From Polluticaenibacter yanchengensis (GTDB lineage Bacteria > Bacteroidota > Bacteroidia > Chitinophagales > Chitinophagaceae), in assembly GCA_027854065.1 (NCBI GenBank), contig JAQGEF010000019.1:1-64000 (forward strand): 64,000 bases of DNA. Direction: 5' to 3'. Under the pieces are notes generated by a model. It was given only the letters and a program-made list of their open reading frames with translations, was not told the DNA's origin and did not search any database. Made by a program: the position numbers and the translations under genes. This document shows positions 63,497-64,000 of the stretch, piece after piece. Positions within the stretch are counted from its first letter, which is position 1; every line of letters begins with the position of its first letter.

Positions 63497-64000
63497 ACAG
63501 TTAATTTAAATTCTTGATTACCCTAATTTATGTGAAATACATCAAAATTCTTAAATAAACAATAATCCAAATGATCAGGCCTTAATCCAACGGGTAATAT
63601 TGGCTTATAATTATTAGTTTTTTTGCTTTTGCAACTTACTAAGAGAATATGGTATGCAACGAAAAAACAAATCCCATTTCTAAGTATTGGAGAAATAGTG
63701 GTATTTATGTAAATATTTTATCGAACTTTTCTAAGGGTGTACAAAACTTAGATATGCCAAACATTTTTATAATTCCAAAATATAGATTGATTAAATAGAA
63801 ACAATTATATTTTTACCCAACTTGGGTGCACCTGTGTTTTTTATTTTTTTTGCTTTTGTCATATTTGTAACGCCCAATCATTAACCTGAGTATTAGGGCC
63901 CATTAACCAATTGATGAAAGAGATTCACTGCACATTTTTAACGGCATAGTTTTTACTTGCTGTTTCCACCTAATCTTTAATAAAATTCGTAGTGAACAAT
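63497..64000. other. Window-end gap with a shared regulatory motif
   Basis: 504 bp of AT-rich sequence without a convincing gene. The only structure I can support is the CCCA-CTTGGG motif at 63812-63836. Upstream-region promoters for the HEPN-like gene are expected here but none is a clear consensus match. Confidence 0.5.
63812..63836. promoter_or_regulatory. CCCA-CTTGGG motif, second copy
   Basis: TTTTACCCAACTTGGG then TGCACCTGTG. It shares the CCCAnCTTGGGTGnAnCTGTG pattern with 45950-45970, in the same orientation, near opposite ends of the visible element. Confidence 0.45.

Larger units (their letters stand above)
44423..64000 (+). mobile_element. CTnDOT-like integrative conjugative element (5' part; continues beyond window)
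   Basis: Gene order: tyrosine integrase, rteC, xis-like HTH, DUF4099/DUF3945 protein, topoisomerase III, ORF6N protein, cargo, DUF1896, methylase/helicase, cargo, MobC/TraG coupling protein. This matches the integration, excision and mobilisation backbone of Bacteroidota conjugative transposons. tra genes, relaxase and the right end are not in the window. Confidence 0.85.

Overview
The window comes from a Bacteroidota chromosome, most likely a Chitinophagaceae-type soil or water organism. Grounds: a SusC/SusD pair, type IX secretion (T9SS) C-terminal domains, the Bacteroidota promoter pattern (TTTG about 20 bp upstream of TAnnTTTG) at several genes, LytTR regulators, a CusA pump fused to an outer-membrane factor, and a CTnDOT-like conjugative transposon. 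The species cannot be named from the sequence alone.

Region 1 (1-13.7 kb, chromosome) opens with the 3' end of a 23S rRNA gene and a 5S rRNA gene. A repeat-rich spacer follows, then a copper-type P1B ATPase with a small His-rich membrane protein, a DUF6427-type membrane protein, an ECF sigma factor, a candidate structured RNA, an isolated sufB, and a heavy-metal efflux locus (DUF6660-like small protein, CusA/CzcA-OMF fusion, CusB-type adaptor).

Region 2 (13.8-21.2 kb) holds a decayed beta-helix gene and a clear cobalamin (B12) riboswitch. The riboswitch leads directly into a two-gene operon of T9SS-secreted proteins. The second protein (1501 aa) carries a vWA domain, exactly seven SBBP propeller repeats, a GEVED domain and a gliding-motility-type C-terminal domain. 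A B12 riboswitch ahead of a secreted seven-repeat propeller, with no btuB or cobalamin biosynthesis gene in the window, is the most interesting observation. It suggests a surface B12-capture system that is analogous to BtuG but not visibly homologous.

Region 3 (21.7-24.8 kb) is the translation/transcription operon tRNA-Thr, -Tyr, -Gly, -Thr, tuf, tRNA-Trp, secE, nusG. It has a textbook promoter and ends in a terminator instead of running on into rplK-rpoBC. Region 4 (24.8-35.7 kb) has an enoyl-CoA hydratase, a LytTR two-component system divergent from an outer-membrane beta-barrel gene, and a SusC/SusD pair preceded by twin LacI-type operators.

Region 5 (35.8-64 kb) is mobile DNA. Two diverged copies of a ~125-bp end sequence (35797-35917 and 44423-44554) bracket a remnant element. 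That remnant carries redox and regulator cargo, a broken rteC, a HTH gene with an in-frame stop, a histidine phosphatase, a HAD phosphatase and an MFS exporter. The second copy is followed by an intact element running off the window: integrase, rteC, xis-like HTH, DUF4099/DUF3945 protein, topoisomerase III, ORF6N protein, cargo, DUF1896, a giant methylase/helicase with a one-base frameshift, more cargo, the MobC/TraG coupling protein and a HEPN-like protein. The order rteC, HTH, orf, topoisomerase matches the CTnDOT excision module.

Four copies of an interspersed GGGGCT...AGCCC palindromic repeat lie between genes in the first 21 kb and none were seen in the mobile region. No CRISPR array was seen.
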